Assembly (NCBI GenBank): GCA_017467225.1
Contig: JAFTSR010000412.1
Coordinates: forward strand, 1 to 8,580
Origin: Clostridia bacterium
GTDB lineage: Bacteria; Bacillota_A; Clostridia; Oscillospirales; CAG-272
Length of the DNA stretch: 8,580 nt
Direction: 5' to 3'
The position numbers and the translations under genes were made by a program. Positions 6,193 through 8,580 of the stretch are shown piece by piece; within the stretch, counting starts at the first letter, position 1, and each line of letters opens with the position of its first letter. The notes under the pieces are model-generated. The model was given only the letters and a program-made list of their open reading frames with translations, was not told the DNA's origin and did not search any database.

Positions 6193-7119
6193 ATGCAGCA
6201 CGTTTATGATATGATCATCATCGGCGGCGGCCCTGCGGGATATACCGCAGCGCTGTATGCCGCCCGTGCCGGGCTGGACGTCGCCATTCTTGAGCGAATG
6301 AGCGTCGGCGGTCAGATGGCGCTGACCGGCACCATTGACAATTATCCCGGCTTTGAGGATGGCATCGACGGTTTCACCTTGGGCATGAAGATGCAGCAGG
6401 GTGCTGAAAAATACGGTGCTAAAACCATTTACGGCGAGGCAACCTCGCTCAAGCTCAAGGGTACGACCAAGGAGATCACCACCGCAGAGGAAACGTTATA
6501 TTCCAAAACCGTTGTTATCGCCACCGGTGCCGATCCCAAAATGCTGGGACTGGATGGCGAGGCATAGCTGACCGGTCGCGGCGTGCATTACTGTGCACAT
6601 TGCGACGGCAGATTTTACAAGGACAAGACGGTCATGGTGGTCGGTGGCGGCGACAGCGCCGCATCCGACGCGCTGTATCTTTCCCGTCTTTGCAAAAAAG
6701 TTATTTTAGTACACCGCCGCGATACACTGCGTGCCACCAAGATTTATCACGCGCCGCTGATGGCTGCCGAAAATGTTTCCTTCCGTTGGAACAGCCGCCC
6801 CAAGGCACTTCTGACCGGCGAGAATGGACAACTGATCGGCGCAACCCTGGAGCTTTTGTCGGACGGCAGCACGGAAAACGTGCTGTGCGATGGCATTTTC
6901 GTCAGCATCGGTCGCCGCCCCGTAACCGAATTTCTCAGCGGTGCTTTGGATACCGTCGGCGGTTACTTGATCGCGGATGAGAGCACGCGAACTGCCATTC
7001 CCGGCGTATATGCTGCCGGCGATGTGCGCACTAAGGAGCTGCGTCAGGTCGTCACCGCCGTCGCTGACGGTGCACAGGCTGTGCACTTCGCGCAGGAGTA
7101 TTTGGCATCGCTGATCTGA
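6193..7119 (+). pseudogene. trxB: Thioredoxin reductase, interrupted by in-frame TAG
   Basis: The reading frame encodes 308 residues, the normal length for a low-molecular-weight NADPH thioredoxin reductase, but codon 125 is TAG. Before it: the FAD motif GGGPAG (11-16), GGQM and ATGADP. After it, in the same frame: LTGRGV, the redox centre CAHC (C134, C137), the NADPH motif GGGDSA (151-156), HRR (174-176), AAGDVR (about 274-279) and the C-terminal RQVVTAVADGA. The family usually has Glu or Lys at the stop position, so one base change explains it. Translation would yield a 124-residue FAD half; a GTG at 6583 lacks a ribosome binding site for restarting. It may be a fresh nonsense mutation, a sequencing error, or a suppressed or readthrough codon. 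Start ATG 6193 has AGAGG 5 bases upstream. If functional, it passes electrons from NADPH to TrxA. Confidence 0.9.
6565..6567 (+). other. In-frame TAG codon inside trxB
   Basis: The codon series around it reads GGC GAG GCA TAG CTG ACC GGT. Both flanks are in one frame and match thioredoxin reductase without gap or overlap. It is the only in-frame TAG seen inside or ending any gene of the window. Confidence 0.95.
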
Positions 7120-7146
7120 TACGATACGGAAGGAGGGCTTGTTGTT

Positions 7147-7812
7147 ATGCAACATCTCATCGCCTTTTTGGAAGGCATTATCACCTTTATCTCTCCTTGT
7201 CTTTTGCCCATGCTGCCCATCTACGTCTCCTATTTCGCCGGAGGAGATGAGCAGCGCTCCACACAAAAAACATTGAAAAATGCCTTGGGCTTTGTTTTGG
7301 GCTTCACCTTGGTTTTTGTTGCTTTGGGAGCTCTGGCCGGAACGCTTGGCTCGTTCGTCACAAGGCACCGCCTGGCACTCAATTTAATCACGGGTGCCGT
7401 CGTGGTGCTGTTCGGCCTGCATTTTCTCGGCGTTTTCCGCCTACCTATCTTCCGCGGCATTAAAAATCCGATGGCAGGAAAACCGCTCGGATTTTTCTCC
7501 TCGGCGCTGTTCGGCATCATCTTTTCGGTGGGTTGGACGCCTTGCGTCGGCGCCTTCCTGGGCTCTGCTCTGGCAATGGCTTCCCAGCAAGGCAGTGTTC
7601 TGACCGGTGTCATGATGCTGCTGTGCTACTCTCTGGGACTTGGCATTCCTTTTGTGGTAAGTGCCCTTCTCATTGACAAGCTCAAGGGTGCCTTCGGCGC
7701 CATTAAGCGGCATTACGGCGTGATCAACACCATCTGCGGAATCTTCCTGATCGTCATCGGTGTACTGATGATGAGTGGACTTTTGGGCAGATTTCTAACG
7801 TTACTTGGCTAA
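7147..7812 (+). CDS. ccdA: CcdA-type transmembrane thiol-disulfide transporter
   Basis: A 221-residue, almost wholly hydrophobic protein with about six membrane segments. It carries the two diagnostic cysteines of the CcdA/DsbD family: SPCLLPMLP (C18) in the first segment and GWTPCVGAFLG (C133) in the fourth. CcdA takes electrons from cytoplasmic thioredoxin and hands them to thioredoxin-fold proteins outside the membrane, in cytochrome c maturation or other extracytoplasmic thiol reduction. Here the donor (TrxA) and a likely acceptor (the TlpA-like protein) are encoded on either side, and no cytochrome or haem genes are seen. ATG 7147 has AGGAGGG about 9 bases upstream. The tlpA-like gene starts 16 bases after its stop. 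Confidence 0.93.
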   Translation: MQHLIAFLEGIITFISPCLLPMLPIYVSYFAGGDEQRSTQKTLKNALGFVLGFTLVFVALGALAGTLGSFVTRHRLALNLITGAVVVLFGLHFLGVFRLPIFRGIKNPMAGKPLGFFSSALFGIIFSVGWTPCVGAFLGSALAMASQQGSVLTGVMMLLCYSLGLGIPFVVSALLIDKLKGAFGAIKRHYGVINTICGIFLIVIGVLMMSGLLGRFLTLLG

Positions 7813-7828
7813 CTAAGGAGGACACAGT

Positions 7829-8542
7829 ATGAAAGAATTTATCAAATGGATCCTCGGCGCGTTGGCGCTGGTAGTGCTCGTGGCGGGTGCTTACCTGCTT
7901 TATGACAAGCTGGCACCTGAATTTGCGCCCGATCAGCTGACCGAGCTGCCGCCTGCGAGTGGCCTTGAAAACACGCCGACGCAGGACACGCCCACACAAC
8001 CAGATACGTCCACAACGCCGGACACCCCTACCACTCCCGACGATCCGCCAGATGAGCCGTCGTCCTCCGACACATCTGAGGACGAAAAGCATCCTGAAGG
8101 CGAGGACGAGCATGAGCACAGTGCAGCCAATACCGCGCCCGACTTTACCGTCCTTGATGGTGATGGCAACGAGCGCAAGCTCTCCGAGTTTTTCGGCAAG
8201 CCGATCGTGCTCAACTTCTGGGCAACCTGGTGCGGCTATTGTGTCCAGGAAATGCCGGATTTTAACCAAGCGGCTAAGGATCATCCCGAGGTAACCTTTA
8301 TGATGGTCAACGTGACCGACGGCGAACGCGAGACGGTTGAAATAGCCAAGGCCTTTATCGAGCAGCAGGGCTTTACCTTCCCTGTCTACTACGACACCAC
8401 GCTGCAGGCTGCCACGACCTACGGCGCGTCTGGCCTTCCCAAGAGCATTTTCATCGACGCCGACGGTAATTTGGTCGCTTACGCCAACGGTATGATCGAC
8501 GCAGATACGCTGGAGCTGGGCATTTCGAAAATTACGGAATGA
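7829..8542 (+). CDS. Membrane-anchored TlpA/ResA-like thioredoxin-fold protein
   Basis: A 237-residue protein. A hydrophobic N-terminal segment (about 4-25) acts as anchor or signal; there is no lipobox cysteine. A long linker (about 45-100) rich in Thr, Pro, Asp and Glu follows, ending in an acidic, His-containing patch (HPEGEDEHEH, 88-97). The C-terminal domain is TlpA/ResA-like: APDFTVLDGDG, LNFWATWCGYC (C135, C138) and the cis-proline GLPKS (P194). It should sit on the outer face of the membrane and receive electrons from CcdA. Most TlpA/ResA relatives have CxPC; CGYC is the motif of the isomerase DsbC, so its redox behaviour may differ. Start: a perfect AAGGAGG lies 7 bases before ATG. 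The targets are unknown. Confidence 0.9.
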   Translation: MKEFIKWILGALALVVLVAGAYLLYDKLAPEFAPDQLTELPPASGLENTPTQDTPTQPDTSTTPDTPTTPDDPPDEPSSSDTSEDEKHPEGEDEHEHSAANTAPDFTVLDGDGNERKLSEFFGKPIVLNFWATWCGYCVQEMPDFNQAAKDHPEVTFMMVNVTDGERETVEIAKAFIEQQGFTFPVYYDTTLQAATTYGASGLPKSIFIDADGNLVAYANGMIDADTLELGISKITE

Positions 8543-8580
8543 ATGAACCATAAAAATGCGGGGAGGAAACCTTCTTAAAA

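Noticed and set aside
6565..6567. Pyrrolysine insertion at the trxB TAG
   Set aside because: No pyl genes are in the window, and a lysine analogue at this hinge has no known role in thioredoxin reductase. Nonsense mutation or sequence error is simpler, though the genome check is worth making.
8543..8580. Tiny open frame and GGGGAGG (8560-8566) after the last gene
   Set aside because: The 11-codon frame has no support. The GGGGAGG could serve a gene starting beyond the window, but the spacer would be at least 14 bases, so I do not call it.
1..8580. CRISPR arrays, insertion sequences, rRNA
   Set aside because: No regularly spaced repeats, transposase-like proteins, terminal inverted repeats or rRNA-like stretches were found.

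Overview
The window looks like chromosomal DNA of an anaerobic, gut-type Firmicute, most likely class Clostridia (Oscillospiraceae-like). The reasons are strong AGGAGG-type ribosome binding sites, sigma-A promoters with 17-bp spacers, a Clostridia-style solute-binding lipoprotein with a DxNxD loop, and GC-rich codon use against AT-rich promoters. This is inferred from style; no marker gene fixes the taxon.

Left part (1-2480): an AT-rich 3' end of an unrecognised gene (2-112, +) is followed by a hairpin it may share with the convergent gene on the minus strand. That gene (354-2372) encodes a large intracellular GH65-type glycoside hydrolase or phosphorylase. Its upstream DNA holds a 15-base palindrome over the probable transcription start, which looks like an operator. 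Next comes a complete minus-strand tRNA-Ser(GCU), 2515-2606, with encoded CCA, its own terminator and a perfect TTGACA-17-TATAAT promoter.

Middle part (2776-5746): divergent from the tRNA, a TTGACA-17-TAAAAT promoter drives a PHP-domain metallohydrolase (2841-4178). Twenty-one bases later comes a secreted lipoprotein of the ABC-transporter solute-binding type (4200-5702), then a strong hairpin. No permease or ATPase genes are present.

Right part (5775-8542): a tightly spaced redox operon, trxA - trxB - ccdA - tlpA-like. Together the genes describe a complete relay: NADPH to TrxB, to TrxA, across the membrane through CcdA, to a membrane-anchored extracytoplasmic thioredoxin-fold protein with a CGYC active site. 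Two features stand out. First, trxB has an in-frame TAG at codon 125, at the FAD/NADPH domain junction; all downstream motifs are intact and in frame. Second, the operon promoter has an extended -10, no -35 box, and a perfect TGTGA-N6-TCACA palindrome centred at -41.5 from the inferred start. That is the geometry of a class II Crp/Fnr-family activator site and suggests redox-responsive control.

Of the eight genes whose ends are visible, six stop with TAA and two with TGA; none ends in TAG.
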